From assembly GCA_021779535.1 (NCBI GenBank), contig JAJYAM010000002.1, positions 79,549 through 143,548 on the forward strand: a stretch of DNA of 64,000 bases, written 5' to 3'. The position numbers and the translations under genes were made by a program. A model generated the notes under the pieces. That model was not told where the DNA came from. It saw only the letters and a list, made by a program, of their open reading frames with translations, and ran no database searches. Within the stretch, counting starts at the first letter, position 1. Each line of letters opens with the position of its first letter. Below are positions 53,765 to 62,199 of the stretch, in pieces. Source of the stretch: Pseudomonadota bacterium (GTDB taxonomy: Bacteria; Pseudomonadota; Gammaproteobacteria; Steroidobacterales; Steroidobacteraceae).

Positions 53765-54279
53765 CCCACGGGCGCCTGGAGCACGGCGCCGCAGGCTCGG
53801 CAGGTGCGTCGTCGAACGTCGGAATAGAATCGCGAGAAGATCGCCGGCAGTTCGGTCTCGATGTCACGAACCGGGACGCGCTCCATATGCAAGCGATCGC
53901 CGCATCGTTCGCAGTACCAGGAAAAACCGTCGAGCTCGTCGGGCCGGCGGCGGCGCTCGACCACGACGCCGATCGTATCCGCGGGCCGCTGCGGCGAATG
54001 CGGAACCTCCGCCGGCAGGAGGAAGATCTCTCCTTCGCGAATCGGCACGTCGACGCAGCGCCCGTCCTGGATCGTGCGCAGCAGGATGTCCCCCTGGACC
54101 TGGTAGAAGATCTCATCGCCCGGATCGTGGTGGAAGTCCTTGCGCCGGTTCGGGCCGCCGACGACCATCACGATGAACTCGCCGTTCTCGAACAAGCGCT
54201 TGTTGCCGACCGGCGGCCGCAACTGCGCGCGGTTCCGCTCGATCCACCGGGCGACGTCGAAGGGTGGGGCGATGGCCAT
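53761..54279 (-). CDS. nbaC: 3-hydroxyanthranilate 3,4-dioxygenase
   Basis: A 172-residue cupin dioxygenase that opens 3-hydroxyanthranilate. Iron ligands are in FHHDPGDEIFYQVQG (His, Glu) and AEVPHSPQRP (His). The C-terminal rubredoxin-like pair CERCG and CRACG binds a second iron in the bacterial enzyme. First gene of the kyn operon. ATG 54279 follows a consensus TATAAT by six bases and no ribosome-binding site is present, so its mRNA is predicted to be leaderless. Confidence 0.95.
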   Translation of the reverse strand: MAIAPPFDVARWIERNRAQLRPPVGNKRLFENGEFIVMVVGGPNRRKDFHHDPGDEIFYQVQGDILLRTIQDGRCVDVPIREGEIFLLPAEVPHSPQRPADTIGVVVERRRRPDELDGFSWYCERCGDRLHMERVPVRDIETELPAIFSRFYSDVRRRTCRACGAVLQAPVG

Positions 54280-54285
54280 CGCGGA

Positions 54286-54291
54286 ATTATA
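54286..54291 (-). promoter_or_regulatory. TATAAT box of the kyn operon (predicted leaderless start)
   Basis: A perfect -10 hexamer on the minus strand whose calculated start point coincides with the A of the nbaC ATG. The -35 region (GCTCCG at 17-base spacing) is poor, as in most leaderless cases of this window. Confidence 0.6.
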
Positions 54292-54373
54292 CCGGCCGTG
54301 GGAAACTTCGGAGCCGGCGCGAGGGTCAGATAGTGCATTCGAGTCGGTCGGTCGGGGGTCGAACGGGGTTGGT

Positions 54374-54979
54374 ATGCGAGCGTTGAAAGCGAGCTCGGTC
54401 CTTTGGTTGCTGATGGCGCTGGTCGGCGGGCGCGCATCGGCCGCGTCCGGCGTGCCGATTCGGGCCGTCTGGAAGGAGCACCGGGTCGAATTCACCTATC
54501 TCGGGCGCACCTCGAGCTATTCCTGCGACGGTTTGATCGACAAAGTCCGGGCGATCATGACCACCCTCGGTGCGCGGGCGCGACTGCACATCGCCGGGAT
54601 CGGCTGTCCCGACTACGGCCGGCCGGCGGGCCCGAACTCGATCGGGCCGACCTTGAGCATCCGGTTCTTCGCGCCGGCGTTACCGGATCCGGCGCAGAAG
54701 CCGCACGGTCGCGGCGACCTGGCCCCGGTCGATGCCCGCTTCGCACCGTTCAAGATCGTTCCCGACGCGTTTCGCGACATGAGCGTCGGCGACTGCGAAC
54801 TCGTCGAGGAGTTCGCCGATCAGGTCCTGCCGATGTTCACCACCCGCGCGTTGCAGAAAGAGATCACCTGCGTGCCGTACCAGCTGAGCGGCAGCGACTA
54901 CTCGGTACGCGGCGAGGTGCTGCGGGCGCTGCCGCCGAATGATGCCCGCGGCACGAGCGCCGCCGGTTCGATGCGCTGA
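54374..54979 (+). CDS. Secreted four-cysteine protein, function unknown
   Basis: A 201-residue protein with a signal peptide (SVLWLLMALVGGRASA). The mature part has four cysteines outside the signal (SYSCDGL, IGCPDYG, GDCELV, EITCVPY), consistent with two disulfides in the periplasm, and an Arg/Pro-rich body (FTYLGRTSSYSC, ALQKEITCVPYQLSGSDYSV). No enzyme motif or known domain is recognised. A short motif GTCGGTCGGTCGG lies just before the start. It stands alone between the kyn operon and apaH. Confidence 0.75.
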   Translation: MRALKASSVLWLLMALVGGRASAASGVPIRAVWKEHRVEFTYLGRTSSYSCDGLIDKVRAIMTTLGARARLHIAGIGCPDYGRPAGPNSIGPTLSIRFFAPALPDPAQKPHGRGDLAPVDARFAPFKIVPDAFRDMSVGDCELVEEFADQVLPMFTTRALQKEITCVPYQLSGSDYSVRGEVLRALPPNDARGTSAAGSMR

Positions 54980-54999
54980 GGGCACGGCAAGCGCCGAGG

Positions 55000-55830
55000 T
55001 CAGTCGAACGCCGCCGCCTGCGGGCACGCCACCGATACCGGCTCCGCGTCCTCGACGTCGATCCGCAGCGCGCTCAGCCGTCCCCCCCAGACGCAGCCCG
55101 TGTCGAGCCCGACGACGTCGGCGTTGCGGTGGAAACCGAGCGTCGACCAATGCCCGAAGACGATCCGCGATCCCCGCCATGCGCGTGCAGGCGACTCGAA
55201 CCAGGGAATCCAGCCGCGACGGCGGGATTCCCCGGGCGCTTCCTTCGCGCGCAACACGAGCCGGCCCTCGGCGTCGACGACTCGAAGGCGGGTGAGACAA
55301 TTCACGATGAAACGCGCGCGCGCCGGTCCCTCGAGGCGCTCGTCCCAGCGGTCCGGGCCGTCGCCGTACATGCCGGCGAAAGTCCGTTCCGGCGCGCCTT
55401 GCAACGCCTGTTCGACCTCGCGCGCGCACCCGATCGCGGTCGGGATCGTCCACTGGGGTGCGAGTCCGGCGTGCACCAAGATCCAGCCGCGGGCCGGATC
55501 CGGGTGGATCAACGGGCGCGCGAGCAGCCAGTCGAGCAGCGTCCGACGATCGCGGGCCTCGAGCAGTGCCGACAGCGTGTCGCCCGGCCGCTCACGCGCC
55601 TGACCGAAAGCGACCGCCAGACAGTGCAGGTCGTGATTGCCGAGAACGACGATCGCGGATTCGCCGAGCCCGCGGATGCGGCGCAGCACGCCGAGGGAAT
55701 CCGGGCCGCGATTCACCAGGTCGCCGACGAACCAGAGTCGATCGCGTCGACTCGAGAAATCCAGGCGTTCGAGCAGTGCGGCGAGGGCCCGGTCGCAGCC
55801 CTGGACGTCCCCGATCGCGTACAGCGCCAT
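55000..55830 (-). CDS. apaH: Bis(5'-nucleosyl)-tetraphosphatase, symmetrical
   Basis: ApaH, 276 residues, splits Ap4A into two ADP and removes Np4 caps from RNA. Calcineurin-type metal motifs: YAIGDVQGCD, FVGDLVNRGPDSLG, VLGNHDLH and LVHAGLAPQW, plus VFGHWSTLG. It ends the lptD-to-apaH run and begins 22 bases after apaG. Confidence 0.96.
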   Translation of the reverse strand: MALYAIGDVQGCDRALAALLERLDFSSRRDRLWFVGDLVNRGPDSLGVLRRIRGLGESAIVVLGNHDLHCLAVAFGQARERPGDTLSALLEARDRRTLLDWLLARPLIHPDPARGWILVHAGLAPQWTIPTAIGCAREVEQALQGAPERTFAGMYGDGPDRWDERLEGPARARFIVNCLTRLRVVDAEGRLVLRAKEAPGESRRRGWIPWFESPARAWRGSRIVFGHWSTLGFHRNADVVGLDTGCVWGGRLSALRIDVEDAEPVSVACPQAAAFD

Positions 55831-55852
55831 CGTCTAGCCCGCTCCCGCGACG

Positions 55853-56239
55853 CTAATGCAGCACTCCGGGCATCGCCAGCCGGAACGGCGCGATCGGTGC
55901 GTCGAAACGCCGGCCGTCGTCGTCGAGCATCTGGTAGCTGCCTTGCATCGTGCCGACCGGCGTTTCGATCACCGCGCCGCTGGAGTAGCGAAATCCCTGT
56001 CCCGGCTTGAGGTAGGGCTGTTCGCCGACGACGCCGTCGCCGCGCGTCTCCTTCGTATTGCCGTTCGCGTCCGTGATGATCCAGTGCCGGGTGAGGAGTC
56101 GCGCCGGGATGGGTCCCTCGTTGCGGATCGTGATCGTGTAGGAGAACACGAAGCGCTTGTCGCGCGGGTCGGACTGTTCCTCGAGATAGGCGGTCTCGAC
56201 CTCGACTTGGATCCTGGGCGTCTGCGACTCGGCGTTCAT
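55853..56239 (-). CDS. apaG: ApaG domain protein
   Basis: ApaG, 128 residues, a fibronectin-like beta fold also called CorD. Conserved sequence: [27 protein letters not shown] split as [10 protein letters not shown] and [31 protein letters not shown] and GTMQGSYQM. Function unclear; it is co-expressed with apaH and rsmA. ATG 56239 has GGAG about nine bases upstream. Confidence 0.95.
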   Translation of the reverse strand: MNAESQTPRIQVEVETAYLEEQSDPRDKRFVFSYTITIRNEGPIPARLLTRHWIITDANGNTKETRGDGVVGEQPYLKPGQGFRYSSGAVIETPVGTMQGSYQMLDDDGRRFDAPIAPFRLAMPGVLH

Positions 56240-56258
56240 CCGTCCGTCTCCGGCTCCG

Positions 56259-56690
56259 TCACTTCACGCGAACGGCGAGGACGTCGCAGTGCGCCGCGTG
56301 CAGCACCGTGTCCTCGGTGAGGTTCACCAGGATCGCGAGGCCATGGCGCTCGCGGCTGCCGAGCACGATCAGATCCGCGCCTTCCTGTTCGGCGACGCGC
56401 AGAATCTCGGCTTTGGTGTTGCCGGCCTCGACCCGGCAGGTCGCGCGCTCGAGACCGGCGGCGCGGACGAGTTCCTCGAGCTTCTGGCGCGCGCGCTCGA
56501 CCAATGCGTCCTCGATCTTCACCGGCGGCATCAGCGACTCGCCCATCGCCTCGACCGGCACGTACTCGACGACGTGCAGCGCGACGGTCGCGGCATTCGA
56601 CCAGGTCGCGATCCGGCGGCCGGTGGCCGCGACCGCGGCGCTGCGCTCGGAGAGGTCGAGCAGCAGGAGGATCTTCCGGTATTCGATCAT
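56259..56690 (-). CDS. Universal stress protein (UspA family)
   Basis: A 143-residue UspA-type protein. N-terminal [19 protein letters not shown] and C-terminal [14 protein letters not shown] with [20 protein letters not shown] match the family; the glycine-rich ATP motif GxxG(9)GS of the ATP-binding type is not intact, so it resembles E. coli UspA. It is inserted between rsmA and apaG, genes usually adjacent. ATG 56690 lies eight bases after TATACT, so it probably has its own leaderless promoter. Confidence 0.92.
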   Translation of the reverse strand: MIEYRKILLLLDLSERSAAVAATGRRIATWSNAATVALHVVEYVPVEAMGESLMPPVKIEDALVERARQKLEELVRAAGLERATCRVEAGNTKAEILRVAEQEGADLIVLGSRERHGLAILVNLTEDTVLHAAHCDVLAVRVK

Positions 56691-56697
56691 GCGGCAG

Positions 56698-56703
56698 AGT
56701 ATA
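56698..56703 (-). promoter_or_regulatory. -10 element of the universal stress gene (predicted leaderless start)
   Basis: TATACT on the minus strand, five of six matches, ends eight bases before the ATG at 56690 and no ribosome-binding site lies between. Transcription should begin at or one base before the ATG. Confidence 0.55.
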
Positions 56704-56737
56704 GCGGAGCCGCGGCCGGTCGGCGGGACGAGCCCGG

Positions 56738-57550
56738 TCAGCGGCGTCGCGACGGCCCGTTCGCGCCGGCGTGCTCGCGTGCGTGCAGGCGGAGTGCGAG
56801 CTGGCCGAAGCGTTCCGGCGCGAGCGTCGCGGGGCGGGCGCCGGGGTCGATCCCGCAGTCCTCGATCTCGGCCGGTTCGAGGAGCCCCCGGAGCGCGTTG
56901 CGCAAGGTCTTGCGGCGATGGGAGAACGCCGCCGCGACCACACGGCCGAACGCGGACGGATCGCCGATCTCGAAGCGCGGTGACTCGCTCGTCCGCAGGC
57001 GCAGGACCGAGGACCAGACGCGCGGCGGCGGCTGGAACGCGCCGGGGCCCACGTCGAACAGCCGTTCGGCCCCGGCGAACGCCGCGAGCATCACCGTGAG
57101 GCGACCGTAGGCCCGGTCGTCCGCCGTCGCGGTGATCCGGTCGACGACCTCCTTCTGCAGCATCGCATGCACGTCGAGGATCGACCGACGCTGATCGATC
57201 AGGCGAAACAGCAGCGGCGTCGAGATGTTGTAGGGGAGGTTGCCGACGATGCGCAGCGGTGCCCCGGCGCCGCGGATCGCGTTGAAATCGGTGCGCAGCG
57301 CGTCGCCGACGTGCAGCGCGAGCTTGCCCGCGGCGCGCGGATCGGCGGCGAGACGCCCGGCGAGATCGCGGTCGATCTCGATCGCGTCGAGATGCGGCAG
57401 CTTCGCGAGCAGCGCGAACGTGACCGCACCGCGCCCGGGGCCGATCTCGACCACGTGTTCGCCGGGTCGCGGATCGATCGCCGCGACGATGCGGTCGATG
57501 ATCGCGCGATCGTGCAGGAAATGCTGCCCGAAGCGCTTACGAACCGGCAT
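56738..57550 (-). CDS. rsmA: 16S rRNA adenine-1518/1519 dimethyltransferase
   Basis: RsmA/KsgA, 270 residues, dimethylates the two adenines of helix 45 in 16S rRNA. Motifs: RKRFGQHFLHDRAIIDRI, VVEIGPGRGAVT and the catalytic NLPYNIS, then the C-terminal helical domain (FSHRRKTLRNAL). ATG 57550 starts 14 bases inside the end of pdxA. Longer upstream readings are low-complexity and not used. Confidence 0.96.
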   Translation of the reverse strand: MPVRKRFGQHFLHDRAIIDRIVAAIDPRPGEHVVEIGPGRGAVTFALLAKLPHLDAIEIDRDLAGRLAADPRAAGKLALHVGDALRTDFNAIRGAGAPLRIVGNLPYNISTPLLFRLIDQRRSILDVHAMLQKEVVDRITATADDRAYGRLTVMLAAFAGAERLFDVGPGAFQPPPRVWSSVLRLRTSESPRFEIGDPSAFGRVVAAAFSHRRKTLRNALRGLLEPAEIEDCGIDPGARPATLAPERFGQLALRLHAREHAGANGPSRRR

Positions 57551-58538
57551 CGGCGGCACCACCGCCGGCGAGCTCGATCGCGAGCGCGACGGCGGCGCGT
57601 AGACTGCCGGCGTCCGCGCGACCGGTGCGTGCGAGCGCGAGCGCGGTGCCGTGATCGACACTGGTGCGCACGATCGGCAGCCCGAGCGTCACGTTGACGG
57701 CATCACCGAAGCTCGCGGCTTTGAGCGCCGGCAACCCTTGATCGTGGTACATCGCGAGCACCACGTCGGCATCCGCCAGCGCGCGCGGCGTGAACGCGGT
57801 GTCGGCGGGAATCGGACCGCGTGCGTCGATGCCCTCGGCCCGCGCGGTGCGCAGCGCCGGCTCGATCACGTCGATCTCCTCGCGGCCGAGGTGCCCGGCC
57901 TCGCCGGCGTGGGGATTCAGCCCGAGCACCGCGATCCGCGGACGGGACACCCGGAAGCGGCGGCGCAGGTCGGCGTGCACGATGCGCAAGGTCGCGAGCA
58001 ACCGTTCGGCGGTGATCGCCGCCGGCACCGCGGTGAGCGGCAGGTGCGTCGTCACGAGTGCGACCCGCATCCGTTCGCAGGCCAACAACATCACCGGCCA
58101 CGGCGCGTGGGTCCGCGCCGCGAGGTATTCGGTATGGCCGGTGAACGCGACGCCGGCGTCGCTCAACACGCTCTTTTGCACCGGCGCGGTCACCATCGCC
58201 GCGAACTCGCCGCGCACGCAGCCGTCGCAGGCGCGATCGAGCAGCTCGAGCACGTAGCGGGCGTTCGCTTTATCCAGCGTGCCGGGGACCGGTGCGCGCG
58301 CACATCGGGAAGCGAGGATCTTCATCCGGCCGGCCCGGCTCGGCAGCGGGGCCGCGGCCGGATCGTACGCGGTGATCGCGACGGGCAACCCGAGCGCCCG
58401 CGCCGCGGCGTCGATCAGCTCGGGATCCGCCGCGAAGATCAGATCCGCATCCCAGTCCGCCTGGGCGATCGTCACGCAGGTGTCCGGCCCGATCCCGGCC
58501 GGTTCGCCGGAGGTGATGACGATCCGTGGAACGCGCAC
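57537..58538 (-). CDS. pdxA: 4-hydroxythreonine-4-phosphate dehydrogenase
   Basis: PdxA, 333 residues, oxidises 4-phosphohydroxy-threonine in pyridoxal phosphate synthesis. Metal-binding histidines are in FTGHTEYLAA, LNPHAGEAG and MYHDQGLPALK; ITSGEPAGIGPD opens the protein. It starts at GTG 58538, which overlaps the surA stop. The PLP made here serves kynU and the decarboxylase elsewhere in the window. Confidence 0.95.
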   Translation of the reverse strand: MRVPRIVITSGEPAGIGPDTCVTIAQADWDADLIFAADPELIDAAARALGLPVAITAYDPAAAPLPSRAGRMKILASRCARAPVPGTLDKANARYVLELLDRACDGCVRGEFAAMVTAPVQKSVLSDAGVAFTGHTEYLAARTHAPWPVMLLACERMRVALVTTHLPLTAVPAAITAERLLATLRIVHADLRRRFRVSRPRIAVLGLNPHAGEAGHLGREEIDVIEPALRTARAEGIDARGPIPADTAFTPRALADADVVLAMYHDQGLPALKAASFGDAVNVTLGLPIVRTSVDHGTALALARTGRADAGSLRAAVALAIELAGGGAADAGS

Positions 58539-59845
58539 TACATTCGTTTTGAGACGTAGGCGTTGTCGCGCAGACGCTGCAGCCAGAGTTCCGTGTCCTC
58601 TTCGGCCTTGCTGTCCCGGATCGCCTCGAAGGCCTGCTGGCGCTGGATGTCCTTCGACGTGTCGTAGGTGCGGCGGCCGAGCAGTTGCACGATGTGCCAG
58701 CCGTAGCGGGTCTTGAACGGCATGCTGATCTCGCCGACCTTGAGCTTCGCGATCGCGGCCTGGAACTCGGGCACGAAGATCTTTGGATTGACCCATCCGA
58801 GGTCGCCGCCGTCCGGCGCGGAGCCCGGATCCTCCGACGTCGTCTCCGCGATCCCCGCGAAACTCTCGCCGTGCAGGATTCGCGCGCGTATCTTCAGCAG
58901 CCGTTGCTGGATCGTCTGATCGTCGTCGAGCTCGTTCGGCTTCAGCAGGATGTGGCGCACGTGCACCTGCTGGACGTAGACGGGCTTCGCGCCGCTGCGC
59001 CGGCCGTTCAACCGGACGATGTGGAAACCGCTCGCGGTGCGCACCGGACCGCCGATCTGGCCGGGTTTCATCCGCGTGACCAATCGCAGGATGAAATCCG
59101 GCAGCTGGCTGCCCTTGCGCCATCCGAGATCCCCGCCCTCGAGCGCCTTCTCGCTGTCGGAGTTCGCGATCGCGAGCTTCGCGAAATTCTCGCCGGCGCG
59201 CGCCCGTGCGGCGATCGCATCCGCCTTGCGGGTCAGCGCTTCGATTTGCGCGGGCGTCGCCGCCGGCGGAACCGCGATCAGGATGTGCGAAATGTCGAAC
59301 TCCTCGCTCGCCGCCGCACTGCCTTCGCGCGCGAGGTACTGGTCGATCTCCCGCGGCGTCACGACGATCCGGGAGATCACGTCACGCTCGCGCAGCGCTT
59401 GCAGCGTCAGCTGCTTGCGCATCTCTTCGCGGTATTGCTTGTAGTTGACGCCCTGCGCCGCGAGCGCGTTCGGCAGCTGGTCGAAGGGGATCTTGTTGCG
59501 CGTCGCGATTTCTTGCAACGCGGCATTGAGCTGCTCGTCGGTGATCGTGAGGCCGATCTGCTTCGCGCGCTGTTCCTCGATCTCCTGCAGGATCAGACGG
59601 TCCAGCACCTGCTTCTCGAGCACGCTGCGCGGCGGCAGCGACACGTTCTGGGCCTCGAGCCGCTGGGTCACGGCCGCCACCTGTTCGTCGACCTGGCTCC
59701 TCATCACGACGCCATCGTTCACGACCGCGGCGATCCGATCGAGCGGCACCCCCTGCGTGCCGATGTCGCGGGTCTGGGCGAGCGCGACCGACGCGAACAG
59801 CATCGCGGTGAGTGGAATCCAGATCGATCGAAGCATCATGCGCAT
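58538..59845 (-). CDS. surA: Periplasmic chaperone SurA
   Basis: SurA, 435 residues, the main chaperone for outer-membrane beta-barrels such as LptD. Signal peptide: MLRSIWIPLTAMLFASVALA. An N-terminal SurA_N domain (LDRIAAVVNDGVVMRSQVDE) is followed by two parvulin domains (SHILIAVPP..., RHILLKPNELDD...). ATG 59845 is used; two later in-frame ATGs are possible. It lies 37 bases behind lptD on the same strand, as in E. coli. Confidence 0.95.
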   Translation of the reverse strand: MRMMLRSIWIPLTAMLFASVALAQTRDIGTQGVPLDRIAAVVNDGVVMRSQVDEQVAAVTQRLEAQNVSLPPRSVLEKQVLDRLILQEIEEQRAKQIGLTITDEQLNAALQEIATRNKIPFDQLPNALAAQGVNYKQYREEMRKQLTLQALRERDVISRIVVTPREIDQYLAREGSAAASEEFDISHILIAVPPAATPAQIEALTRKADAIAARARAGENFAKLAIANSDSEKALEGGDLGWRKGSQLPDFILRLVTRMKPGQIGGPVRTASGFHIVRLNGRRSGAKPVYVQQVHVRHILLKPNELDDDQTIQQRLLKIRARILHGESFAGIAETTSEDPGSAPDGGDLGWVNPKIFVPEFQAAIAKLKVGEISMPFKTRYGWHIVQLLGRRTYDTSKDIQRQQAFEAIRDSKAEEDTELWLQRLRDNAYVSKRM

Positions 59846-59882
59846 GGTTTGGTCACTAATAAGGGTCCGGGGGGTGTGAACA

Positions 59883-62084
59883 TCAAGGCGCCGGGCCGAC
59901 CGGCATCGGGCCAACCGCTGAGTATCCGCCAATCGCGCGACGCAGGAAAGTGTCGGTGCCGCTTCGGACCGAACTCAAGCCGAGGAGTTCCAATTGCATC
60001 GCGATCGAGGTCGTCAGCTTGCCGGTCCGGTTGACCACGTAACGGCGCTGGACGATCTGCAACGCCCAGCAGCAGCTGCGGTACTCGAAGCCCGCGACCT
60101 GCTCGATCGTCTGGTGGTCCATCACCGAGTAGACGAGCCGCGCGACCGCGTTCCAGCGGTGCGTGATCGGCCACGCGAACGAGCCGTCCCACTGGTCGAG
60201 GACGTCGTGCTGGAAGCGGTAGCCGAGGTTCACCATCCGCGCGTCGTCCGGTCGATATTGAACGGACACTTCCGATTTCTCGGTGGTCGCCGAGTACGGA
60301 TCCCATTGGTAGTCCAATTTCAGGTTCACGTTCCGGTAGGCGGTGAGCTCGACGTCGCCGACGAGGTTCGAGGCGCTGTTCGACGTCGGGGGCACGCCGG
60401 GCAGGGTCACGCGCGGCGTCGTGAAATAGCGCGTCTGGCCGAGCGTGGCCGAGAGGTACTGGCGGCCGGTCGTCGCGTCGAACCAACGGGTGGTCATGCC
60501 GATGCTGAGTTGATTCGCGTCGCCGAACCGGTCGCCGCCGACGAACCGGTTGGTTTGATAGAGCTCGGTCAGGTTCAGATCCGGCAGAGCCGTATCGAAG
60601 ACCGGCAAGCCGTCCTGGTTCCGGTATGGCACGTAGCTGTAGACCATCCGCGGCTCGAGGGTTTGCTCGGGATGACCGTTCGCGGGGTCGTCGCGCTCGA
60701 AAATCAAGCCGGTGTCGAGGCGCGCGAACGGCAAGGACAACGAGGGGCTGGACGGGTTCCCCGGCGCGGCGTGGTTCAAGTCGTACTGCGTCAGGTGCCA
60801 GCCGACCGCCGGCACGAAGAAATAGCCCGCCGTGCGCCGCTCCCAACGCAGTTCCGGCGCGAGGTTCAGCCGCAGTCCGGTGGTGCCGACGTTGCGCAGG
60901 AAATCGACCGCCTCGCTGTGCAACGCGAACTCCCAGCCGGTGCCCGCGATCGGCCAGAGCGCGCGGGCGGTGACGTCCGGCACGCGCGAGTACGGGCGCA
61001 GCGACGGATCCAGGGAGATGTCGATCGTCTGGAAATTCTGGAACTCGGCGTCGACGCGCCAGACCGAGTCGCGGTATTGATAGCTCGCGCGGCGGTCGAG
61101 GAAGGTCACGCTGGTCGCCGCCGATCCGACCGCGAAATCCTGGAAGTAGTTGCTGTCGCTCACGCCGGCGATGTCGAAACGGACCCGCTGGTGCGCGCCG
61201 AGGTCGCTCAGGTCGGTGAAGTGCAGATAGTCGCGTGAGCCGTGAGTTTCCTGATCGACCGGCAGATAGGTCGCATCGAGCTGTCCGTGCGAGGACCCGG
61301 TGAGGTAGCGGTACTGGCCGGCGATGTCGAAGCCCCGGGCGGTCATGAGACCCGGGGTCAGGGTCAGGTCGTAATTCGGCGCCAGATTGAAATAATACGG
61401 GATCGCGATCGAGTAGCCATTGTTGCCGGTGTGGCCGAAACTCGGGTAGAGCAATCCGCTCTGGCGCTCGGGGCCGAGCGGGAACCTCAGGTACGGCGTA
61501 TAGAACAGCGGCACGTGCTTGAACACGAGGTACGCATTGCGGGCCGTGCCCTGCTGCCGGGCGCTGTTCAGATCGATGCTCGAGGCGTGCAGCATCCAGT
61601 CCTCGGCCCCGGCGGGACACGTGGTGTAGCGCACGCGGGCGAGGCGGACCCGTCCGGCCGGCGTCAGGTCGATCGACCGCGCGAAACCGCGGCCTGACCG
61701 CCCGAACAGCTGGAACGCCGCGTTCGAGAAATCCGCGCGACCCGTCGGGTCGTAACTCCCGGCGTCGCTGTCGATCCGCAGCTTCGGATCGGTGAATCGG
61801 ACCGCGCCCTTGACCGCAATGTGACCGGTGTGCTGGTCGTAGGTCAGCGCATCCGCGCTGATTCGCCGGCCGTTCTGGCTCACGACGACCTTGCCCGATA
61901 CGCGCGCATCGCCGTCGGCGCCGAGGACCGCCGAATCGCTCTCGATCCGGATCCGATGGTCCAGCGTCGGGGCGATCACCGGCGCCGCCGGCGGGACGGG
62001 GCACACGTCGGCCGCGCGCGCCGCGGCGGATGCTCCGAGCACGGCGAGCACGGCGATGGCGCGGGCGGCAGGCGAATGTGGCAA
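59883..62084 (-). CDS. lptD: LPS-assembly protein LptD
   Basis: LptD, about 733 residues, the outer-membrane barrel that inserts LPS with LptE. Signal-like LPHSPAARAIAVLAVLGASA, an N-terminal OstA beta-jellyroll (ISADALTYDQHTGHIAVKG, FTDPKLRIDSDAG), the hinge with Cys in EDWMLHASS region, barrel strands, and the C-terminal cysteine pair YRSCCWALQIVQRRYV used for disulfides. The start is uncertain: TTG 62084 fits a signal peptide and lies after the TATAAT at 62142-62147; an ATG at 62171 would lie upstream of that promoter. Confidence 0.92.
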   Translation of the reverse strand: MPHSPAARAIAVLAVLGASAAARAADVCPVPPAAPVIAPTLDHRIRIESDSAVLGADGDARVSGKVVVSQNGRRISADALTYDQHTGHIAVKGAVRFTDPKLRIDSDAGSYDPTGRADFSNAAFQLFGRSGRGFARSIDLTPAGRVRLARVRYTTCPAGAEDWMLHASSIDLNSARQQGTARNAYLVFKHVPLFYTPYLRFPLGPERQSGLLYPSFGHTGNNGYSIAIPYYFNLAPNYDLTLTPGLMTARGFDIAGQYRYLTGSSHGQLDATYLPVDQETHGSRDYLHFTDLSDLGAHQRVRFDIAGVSDSNYFQDFAVGSAATSVTFLDRRASYQYRDSVWRVDAEFQNFQTIDISLDPSLRPYSRVPDVTARALWPIAGTGWEFALHSEAVDFLRNVGTTGLRLNLAPELRWERRTAGYFFVPAVGWHLTQYDLNHAAPGNPSSPSLSLPFARLDTGLIFERDDPANGHPEQTLEPRMVYSYVPYRNQDGLPVFDTALPDLNLTELYQTNRFVGGDRFGDANQLSIGMTTRWFDATTGRQYLSATLGQTRYFTTPRVTLPGVPPTSNSASNLVGDVELTAYRNVNLKLDYQWDPYSATTEKSEVSVQYRPDDARMVNLGYRFQHDVLDQWDGSFAWPITHRWNAVARLVYSVMDHQTIEQVAGFEYRSCCWALQIVQRRYVVNRTGKLTTSIAMQLELLGLSSVRSGTDTFLRRAIGGYSAVGPMPVGPAP

Positions 62085-62141
62085 CTGGATCGACCGGGTT
62101 GTGACGAAGGTTGCGGCGCTTCCGAGACGCGCCCGCGCGGC

Positions 62142-62158
62142 ATTATAGTCGGTATAAT
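62142..62158. promoter_or_regulatory. Divergent TATAAT boxes for lptD (-) and amgK (+)
   Basis: Two perfect -10 hexamers in opposite directions lie within 17 bases: TATAAT minus at 62142-62147 and plus at 62153-62158. Predicted starts are about 62135 (51-base leader to the lptD TTG) and about 62165 (35-base leader to amgK). No strong -35 is visible for either, so binding at one probably excludes the other. Confidence 0.6.
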
Positions 62159-62199
62159 CCGATCCCCGCATTCGCGGGCCTTGCGAACGATTCGTCCCA

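Noticed and set aside
59856-59861. TATTAG before surA as another near-leaderless -10
   Set aside because: Weak match (four of six), and surA lies 37 bases behind lptD in the same operon.
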